NCBI GenBank assembly: GCA_964402715.1
Contig: CAYODJ010000022.1
Coordinates: 1 to 35,702, forward strand
Source: CALXOD01 sp964402715
GTDB lineage: Bacteria; Verrucomicrobiota; Lentisphaeria; Victivallales; Victivallaceae
DNA length: 35,702 nucleotides
Reading direction: 5' to 3'
Shown: positions 1-7,293 of the stretch, in pieces
Position numbering within the stretch: position 1 is the stretch's first letter
Layout of the letters: every line of letters begins with the position of its first letter
Made by a program: the position numbers and the translations under genes
The notes under the pieces: model-generated
Told to the model about the DNA's origin: nothing
Databases searched by the model: none
Seen by the model: the letters and a program-made list of their open reading frames with translations, nothing else

Positions 1-65
1 TGCAGAGCCCGGTCAACAACCTCGGTTTCGAGCAGCTGGGCATCGACACCGGAAGCATAGAGTAA
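1..65 (+). CDS. C-terminal end of an unidentified protein (partial)
   Basis: The third frame is open from the window edge and ends at TAA 63-65. The last visible residues are QSPVNNLGFEQLGIDTGSIE. The stop lies 25 bases before the ATG of the binding-protein gene at 91, whose AGGAGG ribosome site sits between them. An upstream gene in the same transcript is therefore likely. Only about 20 residues are visible, so no family can be named. Confidence 0.4.
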   Translation, partial: QSPVNNLGFEQLGIDTGSIE

Positions 66-90
66 CAGACAGGAATCAGGAGGTCGAGCA

Positions 91-1116
91 ATGAAGTTCG
101 TTCCAAGAATCGTCCTAGCTTCGGTTCTGGCGTTTTCGGCCGCCGGAGCGTTCGCGCTGGATAGGGTCAGAGTGGGATATCTGGCGGAGCCCGCGCACGG
201 ACTGCACTTCATCGCCAAGGAGAAAGGATATTTCGAGGATGAGGGCATCGACGCGGAACTGTTTCAGTTCAACACCACCGCCGAGGGCTGCGCCGCGGTG
301 AGGGCGGGGAAACTCGACGTCGGCACTTTCGGCACGGCGGCTCCGCTGCTTTTCATCGCCCGCGGAGCCGAATTCACGGTGTTCGGCGGAATGATGATCG
401 GCGGGCAGGCGATCATAGTGAAGCCGGAAAACGTCGGCAGGTTCCGGAATCTGGCGAACTTCAAGGGCGTCAAGGTCGGGCTCGGCAAACTTTCCACGGG
501 CGACGTGATCTTCCGAGGGGCGCTGAAGAAGGCGGGAGTCGATCCCTACAAGGATCTCAGGATCATCGAGTTCGGCGGGCAGGGCGCCGTGGTCGAGGCG
601 GTACGGAAGGGAGAGGTGGACGCGGGGATCGTGTTCAGTCCGCACTTTTCGCTGGCGAAGAAGAATTACGGACTGGTCGTGTCGAACTACATCGCGGACT
701 TCCATCCGGCGTACACCTGCTGCCGGCTGATCGCCGTCACCGGCGACGTCAGGGCGAAACGGGAAATCTACAAGCGTTTCCTGATCGCCGAGATCCGCGC
801 GTACAAGTTCTACCGCGAGCATCCGGACGAGACCGTGTCGATTTTCGCCGACAGTTTCAAGCTGGATCCGGACATCGTCCGCGCCGACACCTACATCGAC
901 CGCGCTTTCGAATCCAACCCGGATCCGCTGAGAAAGGGAACCGTGGATTTCTGGAACACGATGACCGCGATCGGTTATCTGCCGGAGAACCGGATTGATG
1001 TCGGCGAGCATATCGACGTCTCGATTTACCGCGACGCTCTGGACGAGGTTCTGAGACGGTATCCGTATGATCCGATATACCGGGAGATGGATGCCTTCTT
1101 CAAGGCCAACAACTGA
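91..1116 (+). CDS. ABC transporter substrate-binding protein, NitT/TauT (NMT1-like) type
   Basis: A 341-residue periplasmic binding protein. Residues 1-22 form a Sec signal peptide ending AGAFA, with no lipobox, unlike its relatives at 3079-5676. The mature part has the NMT1/SsuA-like fold signature: an N-terminal VGYLAEPAHGLHFIAKEKGYF, then 'AGKLDVGTFGTAAPLLF' and 'DVIFRGALKKAGVDP'. An AGGAGG site precedes the ATG. C210-C211 form an adjacent cysteine pair in 'YTCCRLIAV', and the pair recurs in the other binding proteins here. The permease and ATPase of the same importer follow (1138-2825). This family carries nitrate, sulfonates, taurine, thiamine precursors and similar small molecules. The sulfur genes downstream make an organosulfur substrate plausible, but the ligand cannot be read from sequence. 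Confidence 0.88.
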   Translation: MKFVPRIVLASVLAFSAAGAFALDRVRVGYLAEPAHGLHFIAKEKGYFEDEGIDAELFQFNTTAEGCAAVRAGKLDVGTFGTAAPLLFIARGAEFTVFGGMMIGGQAIIVKPENVGRFRNLANFKGVKVGLGKLSTGDVIFRGALKKAGVDPYKDLRIIEFGGQGAVVEAVRKGEVDAGIVFSPHFSLAKKNYGLVVSNYIADFHPAYTCCRLIAVTGDVRAKREIYKRFLIAEIRAYKFYREHPDETVSIFADSFKLDPDIVRADTYIDRAFESNPDPLRKGTVDFWNTMTAIGYLPENRIDVGEHIDVSIYRDALDEVLRRYPYDPIYREMDAFFKANN

Positions 1117-1137
1117 GAAACGGGGGCGGAACCGATC

Positions 1138-2025
1138 ATGCGACGTATCTTTGCCATGGTGGGCCTCGCGCTGCTTGCGGCGATCCTGTGGAAGCGGGAG
1201 TACGCCCTGGCGCTGTTCCTGCTGGTTTTCGCCGGCGCCGTGATCGCGCGCGCCGCCCTCGCCGCAGGCCGGGAGCGCCGCGCCGCCGTGATCGATTCCG
1301 CGGTCGTCATCGAGTCGGTGCTGCTGATCTGGCAGCTGTCCAGCTCCAACTTCAAGCTGGCCGACCCCGTGCTCTTTCCTCCGCCGGCCGCGGTGCTCGC
1401 GCTGTTTTTCGCGGAACTGGGCGACATGCTGAGGGGACTTGCGTCCTCGCTCTATCTGCTCGGCGCTGCGTACGGACTCGCGCTGGTCACCGCGATTCCC
1501 GCAGGGGTTGCCGTCGGCAGTTCCGGCAGACTCCGTGCGGCGGCGGAACCGTTCTCCCGTGTTCTCGGCGCGATTCCGCCGATCGTCTACATTCCGTACG
1601 CGATAGCGCTTCTGCCGAGTTTCCGGTCCGCATCCATCTTCGTGATCTGGACGGGGGCGTTCTGGCCGATCTTCGTCAGCACCGTCTCGGGCGTGACGAC
1701 GATTCCCGATTCCCTGCTGGATTCCGCGAAAATGCTTCATTTAAGCCGGAGAACGTTCTTTTTCCGTGTTCTGCTGCAGGGCGCGATGCCGTCGGTGCTG
1801 ACCGGCGCCTCGCTGGGACTGATCCTCAGCTTCATCCTGCTGACCGCCGCCGAGCTGATCGGCGCGACCGAGGGACTCGGCTGGTATGTGAAGAATTTTT
1901 CCGACTTCGCGGATTACAAGCGCGTGATCGTCGGCATCATCTTCATCGGCATCGTGGTCACGCTGCTGATGTGGTGCTTCAGCCGGGCGGAACGCCGGCT
2001 GCTGCGCTACAGGAGGCAGCCATGA
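1138..2025 (+). CDS. ABC transporter permease, NitT/TauT type
   Basis: A 295-residue inner-membrane permease of the binding-protein-dependent transport family (BPD_transp_1). Two N-terminal hydrophobic segments (about residues 4-45) precede the usual five- to six-helix core. The EAA loop that docks on the ATPase is visible as 'DSAKMLHLSRRTFFFRVLLQGAMP' (roughly residues 194-217), with the conserved G-x-x-x-x-x-x-P pattern slightly modified. The gene starts 21 bases after the binding-protein stop. Its TGA stop (2023-2025) overlaps the ATPase ATG (2022-2024), so the two subunits are translationally coupled. The core resembles the permease at 6488-7285 ('PPIVYIPYAIALLPSF' here, 'PPTMLIPYAIAVLPSF' there), so the two importers look like relatives. 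Confidence 0.9.
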   Translation: MRRIFAMVGLALLAAILWKREYALALFLLVFAGAVIARAALAAGRERRAAVIDSAVVIESVLLIWQLSSSNFKLADPVLFPPPAAVLALFFAELGDMLRGLASSLYLLGAAYGLALVTAIPAGVAVGSSGRLRAAAEPFSRVLGAIPPIVYIPYAIALLPSFRSASIFVIWTGAFWPIFVSTVSGVTTIPDSLLDSAKMLHLSRRTFFFRVLLQGAMPSVLTGASLGLILSFILLTAAELIGATEGLGWYVKNFSDFADYKRVIVGIIFIGIVVTLLMWCFSRAERRLLRYRRQP

Positions 2026-2825
2026 TCGAATGCAGCCACGTGGACTTCGCCTACGGAGAGAGGACGATTCTCGGCGACGTCGATCTGACAATCGGCGACG
2101 GTGACTTTCTCTGTCTGCTGGGGCAGTCGGGATGCGGGAAATCGACGTTTCTCCGTCTGCTCGCCGGGCTGGAGCGTCCGTCGGCGGGGTCGATACGGAT
2201 CGACGGCGAGCCGGTGTGCGGGCCGGATCGCCACTGTTCCGTGGTGTTTCAGGATTATTCGCTGTTTCCCTGGATGACGACCGGAGCCAATCTGATGCTG
2301 GCGCTCCGCGCCGCATATCCGGGAAAGAGCAGGAAGGAGGTGAGGGCGCTTGCCGAGTCCTACCTGGAGACAGTGGGCCTCGGCGGTTCATTCAAACAGT
2401 ATCCGGGGGCGTTGTCCGGAGGCATGCGCCAACGGGCGGCGATCGCGCGGGCGCTGGCGTCTCCGTCCGGGATTCTTCTGATGGACGAGCCGTTCGGCGC
2501 TCTTGATCCGGCGAACAGGGCGATTCTGCAGGATCTGCTGCGCGACCTGCATCGCGACTCCGGAAAGCGGAGGACGGTGGTCTTCGTCACCCACGACGTC
2601 GACGAGGCACTCTATCTGGGGAAGAGGATCGCGGTGCTTTCAGGATCTCCCGGGAGAGTGTCGCTGATCGAGGAGAACCGGGGTTCGCGCGGATGCGACC
2701 GCGCGGGACTGTTCCGTCTGCCGTCGGTCAGGGCGCTTCAGCAGAGGGTGCTGTCCATCTACCGCGGCGACATGATCGACCGTCTGTCGAGGCGGTCCGA
2801 GGTGAGAGGCGGCGGCGGCATCTGA
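2022..2825 (+). CDS. ABC transporter ATPase, NitT/TauT (SsuB/TauB) type
   Basis: A 267-residue cytoplasmic nucleotide-binding subunit. All motifs are present: Walker A GQSGCGKST (34-42), Q-loop Q77 in 'VFQDYSLFPW', signature LSGGMRQR (131-138), Walker B ILLMDEP with D155/E156, and the switch histidine H191 in 'VTHDVDEA'. The 'DYSLFPW' and 'LSGGMRQR' variants are typical of the nitrate/sulfonate/taurine ATPases. The ATG at 2022 overlaps the permease stop and has AGGAGG at 2011-2016. The same frame stays open upstream through the permease, but that extension is not coding. This is the last gene of importer 1; about 250 bases separate it from importer 2. Confidence 0.92.
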   Translation: MIECSHVDFAYGERTILGDVDLTIGDGDFLCLLGQSGCGKSTFLRLLAGLERPSAGSIRIDGEPVCGPDRHCSVVFQDYSLFPWMTTGANLMLALRAAYPGKSRKEVRALAESYLETVGLGGSFKQYPGALSGGMRQRAAIARALASPSGILLMDEPFGALDPANRAILQDLLRDLHRDSGKRRTVVFVTHDVDEALYLGKRIAVLSGSPGRVSLIEENRGSRGCDRAGLFRLPSVRALQQRVLSIYRGDMIDRLSRRSEVRGGGGI

Positions 2826-2968
2826 GCGCCTCCGTGATCCGGGGCTGCCGTTGAATGTCATGCGCGGTGAGATGAATATTGAAAGGAAAAGAGCCGGAAG
2901 CCGGAGACGGCGGACGGTGACGCGGCGGCGTCGGCGCATCCCGCCGCTTCGGAACGACATGAGGTGAA

Positions 2969-2994
2969 TTGATGAACGGAATTCTCAGTATAAA
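2969..2994 (+). promoter_or_regulatory. possible promoter before importer 2
   Basis: TATAAA at 2989-2994 is a good -10 box. The best -35 candidate, TTGATG at 2969-2974, is only 14 bases upstream, which is short. It would serve the tandem binding-protein genes starting at 3079. It lies inside the small open frame 2972-3070, so at most one of the two readings is likely to matter. Confidence 0.3.
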
Positions 2995-3070
2995 AACGGC
3001 CGCTCCGGAAAATCGGCGCGGGGAGTCTGTCATCGGCCGCAGGACGCATCGAACCATTTATCGCCATTGA
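2972..3070 (+). CDS. possible 32-residue leader peptide
   Basis: A short open frame starts at ATG 2972 with a GAGGTG ribosome site five bases before it. It ends at TGA 3068-3070, overlapping the GAGGTG site of the next gene (3069-3074). The product would be 32 residues, basic, beginning MNGILSIKTAAPENRR, with no recognisable domain. The ribosome site and tight coupling to the binding protein favour a translated leader. The shortness and lack of any known homologue argue caution. Confidence 0.3.
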   Translation: MNGILSIKTAAPENRRGESVIGRRTHRTIYRH

Positions 3071-3078
3071 GGTGTAGC

Positions 3079-3746
3079 ATGCACAAAATCTCCAATTTGA
3101 AACGATTCATTGTTATTCTGACCGCAGCGGGCAGCGCGCTGTTGCTTGCCTCCTGCGGCAGAACCGAGGAGCGGAAAACTGACGCGACCATCCGGGTCGG
3201 GTATCAGCAGGGCGGCAGCTCAACGCTGCCGATGATCGCCCGCGAGGAGAAATACTTCGACAAGGTCGGCGTCAAGACGGATTTCACCGTGTTCACCAGT
3301 TCCAGCGACGGTTTGAACGCTCTCAACGCCGGGAAGCTGGACATAGGTGTTTCGTTCGGCACCTGCGCGCCGCTGACTTTCGCGGCGAAGGGTTCCAAAT
3401 TCGTGATCATCGCCGGAAACCTTTCGGGCGGACATCCTGTTATGGTCAAGCCGGAGAACGCGCACCTGTACCGGAGCATCCGCGACTTCCGCGGGAAGAC
3501 GGTCGGCACGCCGCGCATCAACACTTCCGACGTCGTATTCCGCGGCGCGCTGTTCGAGGCGGGGATCGATCCCGCCAAGGACCTGACGATCGTCGAATTC
3601 AAGCGTCCGATAGACGTGATGGAGGCCGTCAAAAGCGGCAAGGTGGAGGTCGGGATCGGCTCGACCAACACCATCGGGCGTTCGCTGCAGGCGGGACTTG
3701 CCCTCCCGCTGTGGAGCAACGATTTCTTCCCGAACCATCCCTGCTG
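3079..3746 (+). CDS. Substrate-binding lipoprotein, copy A (3' end lost in assembly gap)
   Basis: The first 222 residues of a NitT/TauT-type ABC binding protein, cut off by the N run that starts at 3747. The ATG at 3079 follows GAGGTG by four bases and is preferred to the in-frame TTG at 3067. The N-terminus is a lipoprotein signal, with lipobox LLASC and lipidated C26, so the protein should be membrane anchored. The body matches copy C (4621-5676) closely but not identically, for example 'FEAGIDPAKD' where C has 'LDAGIDPVKD', and INTSD where C has VATFD. The last visible codon is the first Cys of the paired-cysteine motif 'NHPCC'. Judging from copy C, about 390 bases of this gene are missing. 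Confidence 0.85.
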
Positions 3747-3846
3747 NNNNNNNNNNNNNNNNNNNNNNNNNNNNNNNNNNNNNNNNNNNNNNNNNNNNNN
3801 NNNNNNNNNNNNNNNNNNNNNNNNNNNNNNNNNNNNNNNNNNNNNN
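3747..3846. other. Assembly gap (100 N)
   Basis: Exactly 100 undetermined bases, the usual placeholder for a gap of unknown size. Both flanks contain the same region of the binding protein ('GIDPAKDLTIVEFKRP...NDFFPNHPC' precedes the gap and recurs after it), so the gap joins two different gene copies. By comparison with copy C, the missing stretch would be about 390 bases of copy A, a spacer and about 400 bases of copy B, or roughly 0.9 kb. It could be more if further copies exist. Confidence 0.95.
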
Positions 3847-4502
3847 TCCGCGACTTCCGCGGGAGGACGGTCGGCTCGACGCGTGTCGCCACTTTCGACG
3901 TCGTATTCCGAGGCGCGCTGCTGGACGCCGGCATCGATCCCGCCAAGGATCTGACGATCGTCGAATTCAAGCGTCCGCTGGACGTGATGGAGGCGGTCAA
4001 AAGCGGCAAAATCGAGGTCGGACTCGGAGCCACCAACACCATCGGGCGTTCGCTGGAGTCGGGACTTGCCCTCCCGCTGTGGAGCAACGATTTCTTCCCG
4101 AACCATCCCTGCTGCCGCATCGTCGCCACCGAGGAGGCGATCCGCACTAAGCGTCCGGAGCTGGTGAAGTTCCTGAAAGCGGAGCTTCTGGCGGAGAAGA
4201 AATTTGTCGAGGATCGGGAGTCCGGCGTCCGGGCGGCCGTCAACCAGCAGAAATTCAGCGAAAAGATCGCCCGGGAGCTGGTTCTCGACCCGCACTACCG
4301 GCTGGCGGCCGATCCCGACAGGAAGGCGGTGACGGAAATGTGGTTCCTCATGAAGCGGATCGGTTACGTCGACAGGGAAATTGATCTGACCAGGGTGATC
4401 GACACGTCGCTCTATCACGAGGCGCTTCAGCAGCTGCGCAGTGAGAACGCCGATCCGTACTGGGAGAAGCTGGAGCAGCGCTACAGGGAGCAGAATCTGT
4501 GA
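3847..4502 (+). CDS. Substrate-binding lipoprotein, copy B (5' end lost in assembly gap)
   Basis: The C-terminal 217 residues of a second NitT/TauT-type binding protein, starting inside the N run and ending at TGA 4500-4502. It aligns without gaps to the last part of copy C, with about 20 base differences over some 655 bases by eye. The stretch 4269-4484 is identical to 5443-5658. The paired cysteines lie at 4110-4115. The N-terminal signal peptide is hidden by the gap but is expected from copies A and C. Such near-identity suggests recent duplication or gene conversion. The copies differ in a few residues around the centre of the protein, for example SLESGLALP here and SLQAGLVLP in C. Confidence 0.85.
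4269..4484 (+). repeat. 216-base exact repeat shared by binding-protein copies B and C
   Basis: Bases 4269-4484 and 5443-5658 are identical as read. They encode the C-terminal lobe end of copies B and C. The surrounding paralogous regions (3847-4502 and 5021-5676) are also highly similar. This repeat is the probable reason the assembler broke at 3747-3846. Confidence 0.85.
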
Positions 4503-4565
4503 GCGGATGTCTTATGAGAACATGAATTCCGTCGGGAGTCCGGAGAGGGCGCGGACCGACGGTTA

Positions 4566-4606
4566 ACGGACGGGGGCGGGGACGCGTCCGCGGCTCCGTC
4601 TTTTTT
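4566..4606 (+). terminator. possible intrinsic terminator or attenuator between copies B and C
   Basis: A GC-rich inverted repeat precedes a T run at 4601-4606. Two pairings are possible: CGGACG (4567-4572) with CGTCCG (4585-4590), or ACGGA (4566-4570) with TCCGT (4595-4599). The T run ends only 14 bases before the copy C start codon. Transcription may therefore be partly stopped between the binding-protein copies. Confidence 0.35.
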
Positions 4607-4620
4607 AAACGAGGTGAAGA

Positions 4621-5676
4621 ATGAAGGGAATACATTATCTGAGCAGGTTCGGTTTTCTGTTGGCGGCCGTCTCGGTCGTTCCGCTGCTGGCGTCCTGCGG
4701 AGGAGACGGCGGGAAGAAGCCGGAGACTACGCTGCGCGTCGGCTATCAGCAGGGGAGCAGCGCCACGCTGTCAATGATAGCGCGCGAGGAGAAATATTTC
4801 GACAAGGTAGGCGTCAAGACGGATTTCACCTTGTTCACCGGCTCCACCGACGGGCTGAGCGCCTTGAACGTGGGCAAGCTGGACGTCGGCGTCTCGTTCG
4901 GCACCTGCGCCCCGCTGACGTTCGCCGCGAAAGGTTCGAAGCTGGTGATCATCGGCGGGAGTCTGTCCGGGGGGCATCCGGTCATGGTCAAGCGTGAGAA
5001 CGCGGAAAAATACCGGAGCGTCCGCGACTTCCGCGGGAGGACGGTCGGCTCGACGCGTGTCGCCACTTTCGACGTCGTATTCCGAGGCGCGCTGCTGGAC
5101 GCCGGCATCGATCCCGTCAAGGATCTGACGATCGTAGAATTCAAGCGTGCGCTGGACGTGATGGAGGCGGTCAAAAGCGGCAAAATCGAGGTCGGACTCG
5201 GAACCACCAACACCATCGGGCGTTCGCTGCAGGCGGGACTCGTCCTCCCGCTGTGGAGCAACGACTTCTTCCCGAATCATCCCTGCTGCCGTATCGTCGC
5301 CACCGAGGAGGCGATCCGCACTAAGCGGCCGGAGCTGGTGAAGTTCCTGAAAGCGGTTCTCATGGCGGAGAAGAAATTTGTCGAGGACCGGGAGTCCGGC
5401 GTCCGGGCGGCCGTCAATCAGCAGAAATTCAGCGAGAAGCTCGCCCGGGAGCTGGTTCTCGACCCGCACTACCGGCTGGCGGCCGATCCCGACAGGAAGG
5501 CGGTGACGGAAATGTGGTTCCTCATGAAGCGGATCGGTTACGTCGACAGGGAAATTGATCTGACCAGGGTGATCGACACGTCGCTCTATCACGAGGCGCT
5601 TCAGCAGCTGCGCAGTGAGAACGCCGATCCGTACTGGGAGAAGCTGGAGCAGCGCTACGGGGAGCAGAATCTATGA
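4621..5676 (+). CDS. Substrate-binding lipoprotein, copy C (complete)
   Basis: A 351-residue NitT/TauT-type ABC binding protein and the only complete copy of the tandem family. The signal peptide ends in lipobox LLASC (lipidated C26). The NMT1-like domain includes 'LRVGYQQGSSATLSMIAREE', 'GKLDVGVSFGTCAPLTF' and 'RSVRDFRGRTVGSTRV'. C222-C223 lie in 'FFPNHPCCRIVATEE'. A GAGGTG site precedes the ATG. The TGA stop (5674-5676) overlaps the ATPase ATG at 5673. This coupling suggests that copy C is the core partner of the importer and that A and B are extra receptors feeding the same permease. The ligand is unknown; gene context favours a sulfur compound. Confidence 0.92.
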   Translation: MKGIHYLSRFGFLLAAVSVVPLLASCGGDGGKKPETTLRVGYQQGSSATLSMIAREEKYFDKVGVKTDFTLFTGSTDGLSALNVGKLDVGVSFGTCAPLTFAAKGSKLVIIGGSLSGGHPVMVKRENAEKYRSVRDFRGRTVGSTRVATFDVVFRGALLDAGIDPVKDLTIVEFKRALDVMEAVKSGKIEVGLGTTNTIGRSLQAGLVLPLWSNDFFPNHPCCRIVATEEAIRTKRPELVKFLKAVLMAEKKFVEDRESGVRAAVNQQKFSEKLARELVLDPHYRLAADPDRKAVTEMWFLMKRIGYVDREIDLTRVIDTSLYHEALQQLRSENADPYWEKLEQRYGEQNL

Positions 5677-6491
5677 ATGATCCTCTGATACAAATGAAGC
5701 GGCTTTCCTTCTCCTACGACGAGGAGCCGATACTGGCCGGAATCGATCTGCGGATACGGGAAAGCGAGTTTGTCGCGATAATCGGTCCGTCCGGCTGCGG
5801 GAAGAGCACGCTTCTGCGGCTGGTGAGCGGTCTGCTCATGCCGACTTCCGGCGAGATTCTGGTCGACGGAAAGCCGGTGACGAAGCCGGGTCTGGATCGG
5901 GCGATGGTGTTTCAGGATTACAGCCTGTTTCCGTGGATCAGCTGCGCCGACAACATCGTGCTCGCCCTGGAGCAGACCCGTCCGGAGCTGCGCAGACGCG
6001 AGAGACTCCGGATCGCGGGCGAGTATCTGGCGATGGTCGGTCTCGGCGGCAGCGAGTGCAAGCTGCCCGGCGAACTGTCCGGCGGCATGCGTCAGCGCGC
6101 CGCCATCGCCAGGGCGCTGGCGATGAACTCGCCGATCCTGCTGATGGACGAGCCGTTCGGGGCGCTGGACGCAATCACCCGCGCCAGGCAGCAGGAGATG
6201 CTGCTGGGGATATGGCAGACGGGCGGGGCGCTGAAGAAGACCGTTCTTTTCGTTACGCACGACGTCGAGGAGGCGCTGATTCTGGCGAACCGCGTGATCG
6301 TGCTCGGCGTCGGGCCGGGGCATGTGGCGGCCGACATGCCGGTGGAACTGCCGTATCCGCGTTCGCGCGGCAGCCTGATCTCGCTGGAGCTCTTCCGCGA
6401 GCTGCGCGGAACGATTCTGCATGAACTCGATCTCGCGGTTAGCCGCCAGCTGGAGGCGGCTTCCGAGCTTCAGGAAGGAGGCGGAATATGA
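5673..6491 (+). CDS. ABC transporter ATPase, NitT/TauT type (importer 2)
   Basis: A 272-residue nucleotide-binding subunit. Walker A GPSGCGKST (38-46), Q-loop Q81, signature LSGGMRQR (135-142), Walker B ILLMDE (155-160) and switch histidine H196 in 'VTHDVEEA' are intact. It overlaps copy C upstream by four bases (ATGA at 5673-5676) and the permease downstream by four (ATGA at 6488-6491). It resembles the ATPase of importer 1, including 'VFQDYSLFPW'. Subunit order differs between the two importers: permease then ATPase in importer 1, ATPase then permease here. A simple block duplication is therefore not enough to explain both. Confidence 0.93.
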   Translation: MNDPLIQMKRLSFSYDEEPILAGIDLRIRESEFVAIIGPSGCGKSTLLRLVSGLLMPTSGEILVDGKPVTKPGLDRAMVFQDYSLFPWISCADNIVLALEQTRPELRRRERLRIAGEYLAMVGLGGSECKLPGELSGGMRQRAAIARALAMNSPILLMDEPFGALDAITRARQQEMLLGIWQTGGALKKTVLFVTHDVEEALILANRVIVLGVGPGHVAADMPVELPYPRSRGSLISLELFRELRGTILHELDLAVSRQLEAASELQEGGGI

Positions 6492-7285
6492 ACCTGCATC
6501 GGCATCAGCACAGGGAGGGGAATCCGGATCGGGGCGTCTGGATCTCGAGGATCTGGTCGTGCGCCATTCTGGCCGTGCTGGTCGGAACCTACGCGCTTTT
6601 CACCGACGCGACCGGATGTCTCGATCCGGTGCTCTTCCCCGGATGGGGAGTAATACTGCCGGAGATGGCGCATTCCGCAGACGAGCTCTTCAGAGGGCTG
6701 CTCTACTCGCTGCGGCTGCTGCTGCCGTCTCTGGCGGCGGCGATTTTCGCCGGCATAGCGTCCGGCGTCCTGATCGGCATGCATCCCAGGGTCAAGCGGG
6801 TGCTGATGCCGTTCTTCCACGCCCTGAATCCGTTTCCGCCGACCATGCTGATTCCCTACGCCATCGCGGTGCTGCCGTCCTTCTGGCTGTCCTCCTCGTC
6901 TATCATCTTCATCGGCGTGTTCTGGCCGGTGCTGATGGGCACCCTGCACGGGGTGGCGATGCTCGAGCCGCGCTGGCTCGACAACGCCAGATGTCTGGGA
7001 CTCTCCGGCATGCGGCTGGTGCGCAAGGTTGTTCTGCCGGGAGCCATGCCGCACATCTTCGCCGGCATCGGCTCGTCGCTGATCTTCAGTTTCATCCTGC
7101 TGACGGTGGCGGAGATATTCGGAGCCAAGGCCGGAATGGGGTTCTACGTCCAGTACTACGCCGATTTCGCCGAATACGGCAAGGTTCTCGGGGGCATCCT
7201 GTTTCTCTCCGTCGTGGTGATCGTCATCATGGCGGTTTTCGACCGCATCCAGCGCCGGGTTCTGCACTGGATGCAGAAACGTTAG
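6488..7285 (+). CDS. ABC transporter permease, NitT/TauT type (importer 2)
   Basis: A 265-residue inner-membrane permease of the BPD_transp_1 family. A hydrophilic N-terminus with several histidines (HRHQH) precedes the first membrane segment at about residue 23. The EAA loop reads 'DNARCLGLSGMRLVRKVVLPGAMP'. The ATG at 6488 overlaps the ATPase stop, with AGGAGG just upstream at 6476-6481. The stop at 7283-7285 is followed after eight bases by the QueG-like gene, so transport and metabolism genes share a transcript. Confidence 0.9.
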   Translation: MNLHRHQHREGNPDRGVWISRIWSCAILAVLVGTYALFTDATGCLDPVLFPGWGVILPEMAHSADELFRGLLYSLRLLLPSLAAAIFAGIASGVLIGMHPRVKRVLMPFFHALNPFPPTMLIPYAIAVLPSFWLSSSSIIFIGVFWPVLMGTLHGVAMLEPRWLDNARCLGLSGMRLVRKVVLPGAMPHIFAGIGSSLIFSFILLTVAEIFGAKAGMGFYVQYYADFAEYGKVLGGILFLSVVVIVIMAVFDRIQRRVLHWMQKR

Positions 7286-7293
7286 GAGATGGT

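Noticed and set aside
115..1740. Open frame of 541 codons on the minus strand
   Set aside because: It runs opposite the binding protein and permease genes, has no recognisable domain and has shadow-type composition.
3067..3078. TTG start for binding-protein copy A
   Set aside because: ATG 3079 is correctly spaced from GAGGTG and starts a good lipoprotein signal. The TTG lies before that ribosome site.
3067..3954. Continuous reading frame across the N run
   Set aside because: The N run has unknown true length, so the frame after it is arbitrary. The real copy B frame after the gap is different.
4507..4566. 19-codon leader peptide between copies B and C
   Set aside because: No clear ribosome site and no regulatory run of cysteine or methionine codons; mentioned only as context for the possible attenuator.
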